From: Agrocybe praecox
Taxonomy: Eukaryota; Basidiomycota; Agaricomycetes; Agaricales; Agrocybaceae
Assembly: GCA_964017145.1 (NCBI GenBank)
Contig: OZ024851.1
Span: 1,054,001-1,118,000 of the forward strand
Length of the DNA: 64,000 nucleotides
Reading direction: 5' to 3'
Below are positions 21,657-33,403 of the stretch, piece by piece (positions within the stretch are counted from its first letter, which is position 1; the number at the start of each line of letters is the position of its first letter). The notes beneath the pieces are model-generated. The model had not been told where the DNA came from and did no database searches. It was given only the letters and a program-made list of their open reading frames with translations. The position numbers were made by a program, and so were the translations under genes.

Positions 21657-23352
21657 TTACACCTCTTCGTCTGGGATGGTTTTCCTGTATCTCCTGGCTT
21701 CTCTGATTGGACAGCGTCCAAATTCGTCTAATGCTGACAGGATCGTAGGACTTGATGCGTCTGGTTCAGAGGGAGTATCGTTGTGGTCGGAAGGTACACG
21801 AAAATCGAGTGACTCCAACGAAGGCTCAGACGACATTCTCGTCATTTGGTGTTCCCATTCGCGTAAGTGCATCAGGAAACGGGCTGCCATCATTCCAGAG
21901 ATGCTATCCCTAATATCAATAGAAATTTCCATGGAGGCAAATAGTGTACTCACGGGAGGGTAAGAGCGTTTAACAATCGTTGAAGGAACGATCCATTCTG
22001 TACAAAATATAATGAGCCTTTGCGGGAATGGAATATTAGAAGATCATAACTGACTGGTGCGAACTGAGAAAGTGGTGAAATGCGTTAGCAATAACTCCAT
22101 TGAATAAAGGAAGAATCGCTAATTAGCGACCAGAACTCACGACCACCATGATCAAGGCGCTAAACGTGAAAAGAGATACAAAACTAGGAAATCATTAATC
22201 AGCCCGTGTGTCTCTGAAAAATAGGTCATCACATGAATTTACTCACGAGAAATATAGAAGTCCTAGTAATATATATATAATACAGTGAGTAGGCGTACGC
22301 TGGCAAATTCAACGAGTATTGCTAACCTTCCTTTACGACTAAGTAATCTAATCTCTTCTCATTGGTCTTCAGATCGACCCGGATACGTAGCGCCTGCCAT
22401 CCGCGGTAGCACGTCAAAGCTGCAGCGAGGGCTTCGTACACAACAACCAAAAGGGCGAATAGTATAGAGAAACCCAATGGTTCTCCTCTACGATGTTTAG
22501 AAGATTGTGATTTATATCAGCATCATGCACTTAGATTCAGGGAATGGACATTGCTCACGATTTATTTCCCAGAACATTTGGGGTGTTCGCACAAACAACC
22601 CAGTGTACATGGACCTGATATGTCAAAGGTTCTGTCAGCCAGAGTGTTTAATGGGTATTGACGGGAGCATAATCTTACTGAGTCCATGATTATAATTGTG
22701 GCCCCTAAGGACCCAAATACAAAAAGAATACATTTGCTTTTATTGAATATCGCATATGTTCTCGCACCCAAGATACCTATTCGATAACTACTCAGTGCAT
22801 ATCCATACTGACGATGAAGAACAAGACTTACAGACAACTGCTGCCCTTCCTGCGACGCTGAGCGAGCAGCATATTTGATAGCCGCTGTTACAACTACAGA
22901 ATGCGTTTAGATGAGCATGGGTACTACTGTATAAGGTTCCAACTAACTGTGGAAATGGGTTGAAGGATGTGAGATTAACGTCACGGATGACATCAGAATA
23001 CGGACCCTTAGTGACTCTGGCAACTTGCCAGCAAGTGCTATCAGATATAGGACGTTTGAAATGAGGGAATATCGACAGGCGATGTACAAAGCGGTGGATA
23101 GAGTGAATTTCTTCTTCCAAAAATATTCCACTTCTCGTGTCCACGTTAATGAATAATCATAGAATACCAGTGCTTTGAAAAGCGTTAAGTATTGTTAGAG
23201 ATATTGAACATGGAACAAGCGAACCTATGCTGGCATATTGGATGCAAAATTGAAGGAATCTGCGTGAAAAGAATGCTCGTGTCAGTTGGTCATCTAGCCT
23301 TTCGCTTCCAGAGGATATTGAACACTTACCTCGTGTCTTGGGCGTTTGTCAT
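21657..23352 (-). CDS. DUF6533 multi-pass membrane protein, copy B
   Basis: Twelve exons on the complement: 23330-23352, 23225-23259, 22992-23172, 22832-22893, 22679-22776, 22559-22614, 22327-22487, 22247-22262, 22141-22183, 22055-22063, 21954-21997, 21657-21909; 326 aa. The exon order, phases and most lengths (23, 35, 62, 98, 16, 43, 9 and 44 nt) equal those of copy A, so they arose by tandem duplication. The signature reads YASIALVFYDYSLTWTREVE. Later segments are YIACRYSLISNVLYLIALAG, CILFVFGSLGATIIIMDS and FALLVVVYEALAAALTCYRG. The two proteins are clearly diverged, so the duplication is not recent. The last acceptor is ambiguous (21909 or six bases later). Function is unknown; membrane location is inferred from hydrophobic segments. 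Confidence 0.85.
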
Positions 23353-23900
23353 TAATGTAGAAATACAATTCTCTGCCTGCAGAGAATATCGTTCGATGTG
23401 TTATGTGTGGAAAAAAGAGGCGTGGACTTGCGGCGCACCCTGTACGGTTCATATCAAGTTTTCCCTGATTTATATGCACACAAACAAAGCCCAGAGAACA
23501 GAAACACCGCATCTAAGGGATATCAAACGCCAACAAAAGAAGCTCGAACCTCCACAGATCCAATGAAAAATGTCGGATACTGTAGACCGTGGGTTAAGTG
23601 ATGATCTTCATAACTTCCAATGATGTGATATAATCGTTAAGGGCGGTGCTAAAGATGACTATCTTTGATTACTCACATTCTGGAAGACTGCCCACGGTCA
23701 ATGCAACGGAAATAGAACATGGACCGAACAAGCATGAACAGGAACACAGGTGTGCAAGTACAAATTTCTCATGCCCTGGGTAAACGATCTTCGTGCCGTT
23801 AACCGAGTAGTAGACCGATATCTAATCTATCTAATCGAAGCATTAAGATATAGATTCTTGATGCAAATGCGGTGCGTTACAACCATACTCTTGTATGATA
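23353..23900. other. intergenic, no gene seen
   Basis: This lies between the start of DUF6533 copy B and the stop of flavin reductase copy 2 (both minus strand). It probably holds the promoter of copy B and the 3' UTR of the reductase. The plus-strand frames here are the reverse of neighbouring exons or lack signatures. Confidence 0.5.
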
Positions 23901-25017
23901 TCATATCTTAGCGAGTTCATCTGCTATGGCACTCAACTTCTCTTGTACATCGTCTTTAACGTCTTTCCATTGTTTCCTTGGGAGTGTGAAGCCCTCGGAA
24001 ACCTTTGCGTAGGTTATGCCTCCCATCCGCGCAATTGGCTTGAGCTTTCCTGCATCGACGACACCCCGTACCGGTTCCACTACATCATTGCGAATGTGAA
24101 TATATTTGACGTGACCAAGGATGAGCGTAGTGGTGACAGCATTTGTAGTTGGACTGCGGATTTCGATGGCTTGGAAAAGCTGGTTGGAACATCAGCATTC
24201 GCAGCAAGTTATTTTAACCGTCTAGATGCTTACATCGCATTCCAGAGAAAATGCGCTTTCTTTTACGCGGGAAGCTTTGGCTTTGACCTGTTTGGATATT
24301 CATTATCAACTCGGGGTGGTAAGCGCAAAAATCTCTCACACTCGGTGCCTTAGTGAGCCCGCTGATGGGCCACTCGCTCAACTCGAAGGGAACGTCAGTC
24401 GAACAAACGTTGGACTGCTCTACCCATGGTTCGCTGATAATATTTACGGTAAAGCCTGTCCCAGCTTTAATATTGCGAACCGTATCCTTGGCGGCTCCTC
24501 CAGCAAGATGGGCACATGCAACAGATATCAGAGGTGGATCGTTAGAGACCTGAGTGTGCAGATCATGAAACCTATTCCTTCAATGATGGATCTTTAAAAA
24601 TATCTCACCTGATTGAACCAACTAAAAAAGTGTGATCATTGTACGCAACATCAAAATCAGATATTGCTGGGATATGGACGAACCTGAATGGGGCAAGGTT
24701 CTCGATACCATCCTCAGAGATTGACGAGACAAATGCGACTGGGCGGGGAACAATACCTGATATCAGGATGGGATATATGTTTCTTGAAAGCCTGATGAGC
24801 AAGAAAATCGTGTTCAAAGTTGACTTCAAACGTACTTTTTCTGCTCCGGGTCTGAGGTATCAACAACTTTCCACCCGGCCTTTTCTCCTTCCGCCCACGT
24901 TTTACCCTCTGCGGTCACGTCAACTCCTTGGCCGTAGACCCATGAAGGATTTGGAGATGCGGTGACTTTGAACCCTTGCGATGATTGGAATGGTGGAAGC
25001 TCTGAGGGGGATGCCAT
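23901..25017 (-). CDS. flavin reductase-like (FMN-binding split barrel) protein, copy 2
   Basis: Exons complement(24836-25017, 24684-24782, 24609-24621, 24340-24549, 24234-24287, 23901-24179); 278 aa. This is a paralogue of 8761-9764, sharing PNPSWVYGQGVDVTAEGKTW, ISGIVPRPVAFVSSISEDGI, SWFNQVSNDPPLISVA, KAGTGFTVNIISEPWVEQSN and ARMGGITYAKVSEGF. It should likewise bind FMN in a split-barrel fold and act as a soluble reductase or oxidoreductase of unknown substrate. Exon 2 (99 nt) and exon 3 (13 nt) have exactly the sizes of copy 1. The fourth exon of copy 1 is split here by a 52-nt intron (24288-24339). The first acceptor is CAAG rather than CAG, chosen because it aligns the two proteins without a gap. 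Nothing suggests inactivation. Confidence 0.87.
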
Positions 25018-25468
25018 CTGAAGGTGACGATGATACTGGCAGAGGATCGTGTATTATTAATGCAATCTGAAGCAAAGCGCCTTTATGGCGAAATATATTT
25101 GTCATATCGGTGCATGGAAAATAACAGTCAAATTTGGGGCTGGACACATGGGCTCGTTAGTCATAGGATAATCTTATTTTTTATAGAATCAAAACATGGA
25201 TCCTATTTGACCAGCTAGTCCAGAAAAATTCTTGCAGTGTCACGTAATGCCTTCGACGAAGTTGCGGTAGAAAATAAGATGCTTGCACTCTTGCAACCTT
25301 GATAGGTTTTGTTGGATATTTTCACGAAGAGGAGCGGTCACTTGAACAATGAAAGAGTTATGAAAGGTTCTGGTTTAAGGGGGTTTAAGGGAAGTTGGTA
25401 GTGACAGTGACAGAAATACGTGCTGAGCCCCGCATGAGCGCTCATGTTTTGAGTTTCGAGAGACGCTG
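25018..25468. other. intergenic, promoter side of flavin reductase copy 2
   Basis: No gene is seen. The sequence near 25380-25404 (AAGGGAAGTTGGTAGTGACAG) recurs with few changes near 26810-26834 (AAGGGACGTTGGTAATGACAG), suggesting pieces of one dispersed repeat. Confidence 0.45.
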
Positions 25469-25827
25469 TCAATTGCTGAGTCGGGAATCGTCACTGTGTG
25501 ATCGCCTAGTGGAACCTGCTGAGTTTCTTCGAGATCCGATGGGCGGCCTAGAAGGGATCATGTTCCTGAATTTCTCGACGTTGTCTAGTACGGCGAGATA
25601 GTACGATTGGAGGGATTCGATTGCTGCTTCACTAGGACCACGGCATCGTCGGAGACCGGCAATGCCTGGATCTTCAAGAAAGCAACGACTTTGATACACG
25701 AGCCGCGACAGAAAATTTCAACAACAGCCTCGCACTTTGTGACGATGTCGGTAGGCAGTGCGAAGGAAGAATTTGAGTTCTGTTGCTGATCGAGTGAAGA
25801 ATTCGGTCCTTCAGGTGGTTCACTCAT
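25469..25827 (-). pseudogene. frameshifted ORF remnant of a repetitive family
   Basis: Starting at the ATG at 25827 the minus strand reads MSEPPEGPNSSLDQQQNSNS and then KCEAVVEIFCRGSCIKVVAF, but that frame stops at 25585. A second frame then continues the same sense with SEAAIESLQSYYLAVLDNVE and ends at 25469. The two halves together resemble, from memory, a short alpha-helical module at the N-terminus of repetitive, probably retroelement-related, Agaricomycete proteins. A single-base indel near 25640 would explain the break. The identification is weak. Confidence 0.35.
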
Positions 25828-26344
25828 TCAAAAGGACAACTGAGACACGGTCCAAGGACTATGGCGATGGCGAAGCCGATGTAAGCAAAAAGATTTGTTG
25901 AGCCCTAAACCTTGAGTGAGCGCGGAAGAAAGCAGCGGGGCTCAAACAACATCGAGGCGGCTTCAGAAGAGTCAGTCCGCCCATAGTTTTGTCAGCATTT
26001 CCACGCTCATTTCCACGCTTCTTTCCTTCTTTGACAGGGAAGTCATGTCAGGAACTCATAACGGCATGTCACGGCATGTCAATACAGTTCGTACTCCGCC
26101 TAGTAAGGTCCATCAGGGCCGCTAAGCGTCTCTGTCGACGATGGGGGTCTAGAAACAAGACATAGGCCGAGCTATAATACATATTCCTGCTCAAATATGT
26201 CCAAATTTATTCAAAGACTATCCTATGTATTTTTCACGAAGAATTTAGCACCGTACCCCCTTGAGAACACTGAAATAAATTAAATTTTGCGGACCAGAGG
26301 CGTCGCGGATATGCCTTAGATTCCTCCTGTTTCAGAAACTGTCA

Positions 26345-26432
26345 ATGTCTGCTTGGTATAGTGGTTAAGTTCTCTAAATAATTGAGTTCTTTTGACTCCA
26401 TGAGGCCTATAGTTCGAACCTCCTTCACTCAT
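26345..26432 (+). ncRNA. tRNA-like Pol III remnant (SINE head or pseudo-tRNA)
   Basis: The sequence contains a good A box (TGGTATAGTGGTTA, 26354-26367) and, about 44 nt later, a B-box-like AGTTCGAACCTCC (26411-26423). Between them GAGT...ACTC can pair as an anticodon-like stem. The arms that should form the acceptor stem do not pair, and the T stem is poor, so it is not a functional tRNA. A T-rich tail follows. A tRNA-derived SINE head or a decayed tRNA gene fits. Confidence 0.4.
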
Positions 26433-28181
26433 TCATCTTTTTGTTTTTTTAAATTTCAAAGTTGCAAAAATTTAATAAATACGACATTTTGAGTGATGAC
26501 ATACATGACTTAAAAAAAAAAAGTGTGCAACACTAGGTACAAAAAGAAACTTCTTTTCTCCGAGTAGCCTCTATAATTCGTCAAAACATGATGGCCACTG
26601 ACTTTTACGATTCAACTTGGTGAGATTTCAATGTACCGGCAAAGAAGAACAGCGCTCGGCATTTGAGGCCTTCTGATCGATGGCCGACGCGGCTCCTATG
26701 ACGGCTTCTGTCAAAATTCAGCTTCGAATCCGTGGGAATGCTGACAAAACTTTGGGCGGACTGACTGTCCGCGGCTTCATATAAACCAGTTTAAACCCAA
26801 TTAACTTCTTAAGGGACGTTGGTAATGACAGTGACGTGCCGAGCACGTGCAAAAATCACGCGTGCAGTCACATTCTTATATTTAGTGGCCTTGCTGAAAG
26901 TAAGGCTCCCCACGGTCTGAATTCACCATATATAGTAACGCTCCCCCTTATGTTTGCTCCGTATTTTCTGCTACTTTGGAATCAAACATGTGCAAACACC
27001 TCTCTAAGGATTTATCATCATTTTGCCCTCACAACGACCCGTATTTTCTGCTGCCTCTGTTTCTAATATGAACAAACTACCGGTTCCGGCATCATTTGGC
27101 TCCGAAGTTCCGTTGATTTTATTCAACGCTGTTCAAATTTAACTTCAATATTTCAAGGTGTTCAACATTTCACTTCAACGCTCAACATCAACTTCAACAA
27201 ATCCTAACTTCTGTTCTCCTCTATTGCTACATATAGCTCTTTTCTACCATGATTACGAACATGGATTTGCCCCAAATTTGCCCCAGTTCCACTTCCCGAC
27301 AATCCGGGCCAACTGTACCGTTACTTTTCTGGGTATCTGCTAACACTGTTGTCCCTTTCTTTACGCGTGCATTGCAATATCTTGACTATTCCTCGCATAT
27401 ATCCCCCTGTCGCGCGCTACTCCACTTAGTCCTTGTCTTAAGCAGTCCCGGGTGATGGCTTTGGTTGGGTTTTTGCTGTAATCATAGACTCATTAGCCTC
27501 CTTGGGTGCAGAAAAAACCATAGGTCCTTATATATTATTACTATATCTGTTTTAATTTCGTATCCTGTCACAACTAGATATACAATGATAAATGCTAATA
27601 AATTGCTACTATCGAAATATTAGCCAACCCGTGAGGATTTTTTTAATAATAAGAAAGCTATCCCGATTCCCAAACATGTACATATGCTTTTTATTGCGTA
27701 ACTCTAAGTAGAGAGTCCGAGGGAGGGGCTTCGTAAAGAGTCAGAGGCACAGCAAGGCCCTATCGACGAAGGCGATCATTTATATTTTACTGACCACGAG
27801 TACTTAGTCGGCGTACAAACTTTATCCCAGGCTATACTACTGGTACTACTATATTCCAGGCGATGCATTCAAGCGGACATCGGAGGCTCCTGGTAGATTC
27901 ACCTTCGAAGTTCTGGAGGATAGGCAAAACTTCGCTGTAGTGTGTACTTGCAACATTTCTCGTCCCACTCAAGTCTCACTCTAAATAATGGTGCGTCTCT
28001 CATATTCCGCACCCACCGATAATTTATTGTTAAGTAATACCATATGGACCTTAGATTAATTTCTCACAATATCAAACCATATGTGGCTAATCCGATTTAA
28101 GCGAATGGAATCCGTCATCTTGCCGGGTTGTCGAGCTAAACTTGAACTACCTGAAAGTCATTGTCGAGGGTACCACACACC
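26433..28181. other. intergenic, no gene seen
   Basis: AT-rich, with short pyrimidine-rich ORF-like frames (26836-27455) that lack family signatures. The left end of the tandem segmental duplication begins near 27950. Confidence 0.5.
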
Positions 28182-30257
28182 ATGGACTCTGACAAGGAAA
28201 AGTCGGAATTCGTTCCAGGTGCTATCCATACTGAAGATGAAGGGTCGGACAGGCATGACCAAGGCATCGATGAAGAGAAACAGTTGGGAGTTTTTCAGAA
28301 ATTGTCCAAAACACTGATGAAGTATGGTATCGAGACTCATGGGTGAGTGGTTTCTCATATATTAGTCTGCTAATTTTGAGTCCTTCGGTGTTTAGGATTT
28401 CCCCAGTTTCCGTGGACAAACGAACAGAGACCCGGACGCAGCAATTCTTTTGGCTATGGTTTTCCGTCAATTTCAATATCCTAGCTTTCAGCTCGGGTAG
28501 TGCAGGACCTGCATTCTTTGGACTTGGTCTGAAGAGCTCGCTGATCACGTTGCTTGTGGTGGATATTCTGTAAGAAACACTCTTTTCTGCACGACTAGCA
28601 TTGACGCTCAGTGCAAGAACGTGCGTTGTGCCAGCATACTTGTCAGTCTTCACTACTCCGCCGACAGAACATAATGACTGACGTTTATTTTACTCTATAG
28701 CGCCATCTTTGGTCCGAAGCTTGGTACTCGCGGAATGGTGCAGTGTCGGTTTTCGTGGGGGTTTGTCCATAATATTGTCCTTCGCTTTCGGAAAGAAGCT
28801 GACATTCCACCAGGCTATATGGCGGTGTGATACCAAGCATCCTGAACGTCTTCTCGATGCAAGGGTTTCTTATCCTGAATTGCATCATTGGAGGGCAGAC
28901 TCTCGCTGCTACGTCTACCAAACTAGACGATACTCTCGGAATAGTAATCATCGGTGTTATCTCTCTTGTAGTCTGCTTCTGTGGCTATCGAGTCCTTCAC
29001 TGGTAAGTCTCACTTCCATCTCTCTTGGCATAATTCACGCAGAATTGACATCATCCACTAGGTTTGAAAACTACGCTTGGGTTCCAAGTGTCGTTGCCTT
29101 CCCCATTCTCCTTGGGTTAGCTGGGAAGCACCTAAATCCTTCTACTATGCCATCGGTTCCGACGCCTTCACCTGCTATGGTTCTCTCGTTTGCTTCCTTC
29201 CTATCGTCGAGCGTTATCAGCTGGTGTACAATTACCCCTGATTATGGCGTTTACCACGATAGTACAGTTTCCTCGTAAGTTCTACGATTAATAGTTTGTA
29301 TATGTGGCTAATATCATGACATGGATCAGGTTGAAGATGTTTGTATATGTATACTTTGGATTCCTCCTTCCTTTTGTGAGCTAAAAATTTCTTGTTAATA
29401 TCTCTAATGCTGAATAGTTTACGACTTAGCTTGCATGGCACATGCTTGGAGCCGCTCTCGCTGTCGCTGCTCTTGGGATACCGTCCTGGCAATCAGGCTT
29501 CGATGGTGGGAATAACATGGGTGGCCTGCTTAGTGCGGTACTTTCGCCTTCAGGTGGATTCGGCAAATTCGTTTTGGTGTTGATTGCTTTGAGTACGAGT
29601 TGTGCGTGCGCGCCCACTATGTACACTTTCGGTATGACCGTGTTTCATTGGCTCCTTACAGCCCGCTGATTCCTCCTTTTTACTCAAGGTACCAGTTTTA
29701 TGTCCGTTCATCCATTTTTTGCGCGTATTCCGCGGTATATATATGCTATAATCTCAGAGGCATTGTACGTCTCTATCCATTGAAACTTTTTATCCTGCCC
29801 TATTGACCCATTCATTAGGTTAATTCCTCTAGCTATCATTGGAGCTCGCAGATTTTACAGCACGCTGGTTGATATTCTAAGTTGGTCCCTAGACTCTTAT
29901 ATCGTTTATAAAATAAAGATTGACCTCTCTATTCTCCCAGGCGTCATCGGCTACTGGTCCACTGCATTTGGCGCAATCGTCCTAGTCGAACACCTCTGTT
30001 TCCGTCGATGTCACTTCTCCTCATACGACATTGCAAACTGGGACAAAGCTAGCCTCCTTCCTCCAGGTATCGCAGCGGTGTTAGCGTTCTGCGGTGCATT
30101 TGGGATAATCGTGCCGAGTATGCAACAGACGTGGTATACAGGCCCTATAGCTAGTGCTGGAACGGGAGATATTGGGATCTTCACGGGCGGTGTGGTTGCC
30201 GCTTTGTTGTATCTCCCTTTGAGATGGGCGGAGAGAAGGATATGGCCTGGGAGGTGA
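28182..30257 (+). CDS. purine-cytosine permease (NCS1 family), tandem copy 1
   Basis: Ten exons: 28182-28342, 28396-28569, 28701-28760, 28814-29002, 29062-29274, 29330-29375, 29430-29631, 29689-29764, 29819-29880, 29941-30257; 499 aa. Relatives of yeast Fcy2/Fcy21 import purines and cytosine with protons across the plasma membrane through about 12 spans. Diagnostic stretches are KLGTRGMVQCRFSWGLYGG, NCIIGGQTLAATS, SSVISWCTITPDYGVYH, LGIPSWQSGFDGGNNMGGLL, FGAIVLVEHLCFRR and ASLLPPGIAAVLAFCGAFGI. The N-terminus is charged and cytosolic (MDSDKEKSEFVPGAIHTEDE). All donors are GT and all phases agree, so this copy looks fully functional. The second intron (131 nt) is long for this genome. Substrate range cannot be told from the sequence. 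It is followed by a truncated coiled-coil gene fragment. Confidence 0.93.
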
Positions 30258-30587
30258 ATTGATTGGATCTTTTTCTAGAGGATGCAATGTCGGACCATGT
30301 TTGGTAAAATTTCAATTCCTTCGGCTGAGGCTATTCGCACTGACCATCATCTTCGGTTATACAGTACATATACCCTGAGATTTGTTTGAAAAAAAAAATA
30401 GCGTGATTTTAGCAGCCTTAGATGACTTTAACGACGAAACAAGTACAGTGATTTTAGGACTCCAATCACAACTTCCAATGGAATTCAATATTCACCAACG
30501 CGGGTTGCAGACGGTCTACTCAAGGCGCCAATTAAATTAAATTAAACCCAAGAGCTGTATGACTAGGCACTCAGGCTGATCTTCAGA

Positions 30588-30760
30588 GAGAGGTGCCGAG
30601 TCAAGGTCCGGGGGTCAAATCTCCTCGTTTATCCGTACGGTAGGCCAGATCAGAGATATCCCGCTTCCGTTTTATACCCAACAACAAATTGATAGAGGGG
30701 AAATCGGAATTCTCGGAAGGCGTTTGGTCCCTTGCTCACGAGGGATTTTGTATTGGTTTG
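30588..30760 (-). pseudogene. 3' fragment of the coiled-coil gene, left by the duplication
   Basis: On the minus strand this reads TPSENSDFPSINLLLGIKRK then RDISDLAYRTDKRGDLTPGP and a stop. It corresponds to the C-terminal part of the gene at 33404-34189 (SINLLLGIKRKREISDLAYR). Homology ends abruptly near 30760, and the last 20 or so residues are replaced. There is no start or upstream half, so it is a duplication scar, not a gene. Confidence 0.85.
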
Positions 30761-31003
30761 ACCTCACTATGCCACATTTGCAGCATTTCTCCTCCCACTC
30801 TAAGTCAATGGTACGTCTCTCATATTCCACCCACGATTAATTCATTGTTCTAAGTAATACCATATATATGGTCCTTAGATTGATTTCTCACAGTATCAAT
30901 CACACTATGTGACTAGCCCTATTTAAATGGAATCCGCCCTCTTATCGGTTTGTCAAGTTACACTCGAACTACCTGACAGTCATTGTCGAGGGTACCGCTC
31001 ACT

Positions 31004-33094
31004 ATGGACTCTGACAAGGAAAAGTCAGAATCTGTTCCAAGTACTATTCATGCTGAAAATGAAGGGTTGGACAGGCATCTAGATGACCAAGGCATCGATG
31101 AAGAGAAACAGTTGAGGGTCTTTCAGAAATTGTCCAAAACATTGATGAAGTATGGTATCGAGACTCATGGGTGAGTGGTTTTTCATACATTAGTCTCCTA
31201 ATTTTTGAGTCCTTCGATGTTTAGGATTTCCCCAGTTCCCTTGGACAAACGAACAGAGACCCGGACGCAGCAATTCTTTTGGCTATGGTTTTCCGTCACT
31301 TTCAATATTTCAGCTATCACTTCGGGTAGTGCAGGACCCGCATTCTTCGGACTTGGTCTGAAGAGCTCGCTGATCACATTGTTTGTAGTGGATATTCTGT
31401 AAGGAACCCTCTTTTCTTCTTTTCTGCACGACTAGCACTGACGCTCAGTGCAAGGATGTGTGTCGTGCCAGCATACTTGTCAGTTTTCACTACTCCGCCC
31501 ATGACTGACATTTACTTTACTCTATAGCGCCATATTTGGTCCGAAGCTTGGTACTCGCGGAATGGTGCAGTGTCGGTTTTCATGGGGGTTCGTCTATAGT
31601 ATTGTCCTTCGCTCCAATCCAAGTTTGGAAAAAGCTGACATTCCACCAGGCTATACGGTGGTATGATACCAAGCATCTTGAACGTCTTCACGTCGCAAGG
31701 GTTTCCTATCCTTAATTGCATTGTCGGAGGCCAGATCCTCGCTGCTACATCTACCAAACTAGACGATACTCTCGGAATAGTAATCGTCGGTGTTATCTCT
31801 CTTGTAGTCTGCTTCTGTGGCTATCGAGTCCTTCACTGGTAAGTCTCACTTTTTTCTCTCTCCACATTAACGCAGAGTTGACATCATCCATTAGGTTTGC
31901 AAACTACGCTTGGATTCCAAGTGCCGTTGCCTTCCCCATTCTCCTTGGGTTAGCTGGGAAGCACCTAAATCCTTCTAATATGCCATCAGTTCCGACGCCT
32001 TCACCTGCTATGGTTCTCTCGTTTGCTTCCTTCCTATCGTCGAGCGTTATCAGCTGGTGTACAATTACCCCTGATTATGGTATTTACCATGATAGTACGG
32101 TTTCATCGTAAGTTCCGCGAGTAATACCCCGTACGTGTAACTTATATCGTGACATGGATCAGATTGAAGACGTTCGTATATGTTTATCTTGGATTCCTCC
32201 TTCCTTCTGTGAGCCAAAAAGTTCTTGTTAATGCCTTTTAATTCTGGATGGTTTGCTATTTAGCTTGCATGGCACATGCTTGGAGCCGCACTCGCTGCTG
32301 CTGCTCTCGGTATACCATCCTGGCAATCAGGCTTCGATGGCGGGAATAACATGGGTGGGCTGCTTAGTGCGGTACTTTCGCCTTCAGGTGGATTCGGCAA
32401 ATTCGTTTTGGTGTTGATTGCTCTGAGTACGAGTTGTGTGTGTGCGCCTACTATGTACACTTTTGGTAGGACCGTGCCTCATTCAACCTAAACAATTCAT
32501 TGATTTCTCCGTTTTTCTCACTCTAGGCACCAGCTTTATGTCCGTTCACCCCTTTTTTGCGCGTATTCCGCGGAATATATATGCTATAATCTCCGAGACA
32601 TTGTACGTCTATCTATTAAAACTCTTTTTCTTCTTGCCCTGTTGACCCATTCATTAGGTTAATTCCTCTAGCTATTGTTGGGGCCCGCAGATTTTACAGC
32701 ACGCTGGTTGATATTCTAAGCTAGTCCCCACATTCTTATATTGTATATAAAATAAAGTTTAACCTCTATTCTCTCAGGTGTCATCGGCTACTGGTCCACT
32801 GCATTTGGCGCAATCGTTCTAGTCGAGCACATCTGTTTCCGTCGATGCCGCTTCTCCTCATACGATATTGCAAACTGGGACAAAGCTAGCCTCCTTCCTC
32901 CAGGTATCGCAGCGGTGTTAGCGTTCTGTGGTGCATTTGGGATAATCGTGCCGAGTATGCAACAGACGTGGTATACAGGCCCTATAGCTAGTGCTGGGAC
33001 GGGCGATATTGGGATCTTCACGGGCGGTGTAGTTGCCGCTTTATTGTATCTCCCTTTGAGATGGGCGGAGAGAAGGATATGGCCTGGGAGGTGA
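31004..33094 (+). CDS. purine-cytosine permease (NCS1 family), tandem copy 2, with GC donor
   Basis: Ten exons: 31004-31170, 31225-31398, 31528-31587, 31650-31838, 31895-32107, 32163-32208, 32264-32465, 32527-32602, 32658-32719, 32778-33094; 501 aa if all introns are removed. It is nearly identical to copy 1 and keeps all family stretches, with a two-residue insertion near residue 27 (HLDDQG). The donor of the last intron is GC (A|GCTAGT at 32720) where copy 1 has GT (A|GTTGGT). If it is not spliced, translation meets TAG four nucleotides into the intron and loses the C-terminal 105 residues or so. A Leu-to-Pro change inside a predicted span (FLILNC to FPILNC) also hints at relaxed selection. 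It could still be functional through GC-AG splicing. Confidence 0.85.
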
Positions 33095-33403
33095 ATTGAT
33101 TCAATCTTTTTCTAGAAAATGCAATGTCGGACCATGTCTGATAAATTCCTAATTCTTTCGGTTGAGGCTATTCGGACTAAACTGACCATCATCTTCGGTA
33201 ATACAATGCATATACTCTTCAATTTTTTTGAATAAAATAGCGTGATTTTAGCGGCCTTAGATGACCTTAACGACGAAACATTCACCACCGCGGGTCGCAG
33301 ACGGTCTACTCGAGGCGCCAAATAAAATAAAATAAATTCAAGAGCTGTATGACTACGCACTCAGGATGATCTCCAGAGAGAAGACGAACATTATGGACCA
33401 TGG

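Noticed and set aside
18247..23352. Pheromone receptors or other GPCRs (mating locus)
   Set aside because: Although about seven spans are predicted, the N-terminal signature and loops match DUF6533. No STE3 motifs, pheromone precursors or homeodomain genes are in the window.
26345..26432. Functional tRNA gene
   Set aside because: A and B boxes are present but the acceptor arms do not pair and the T stem is poor.
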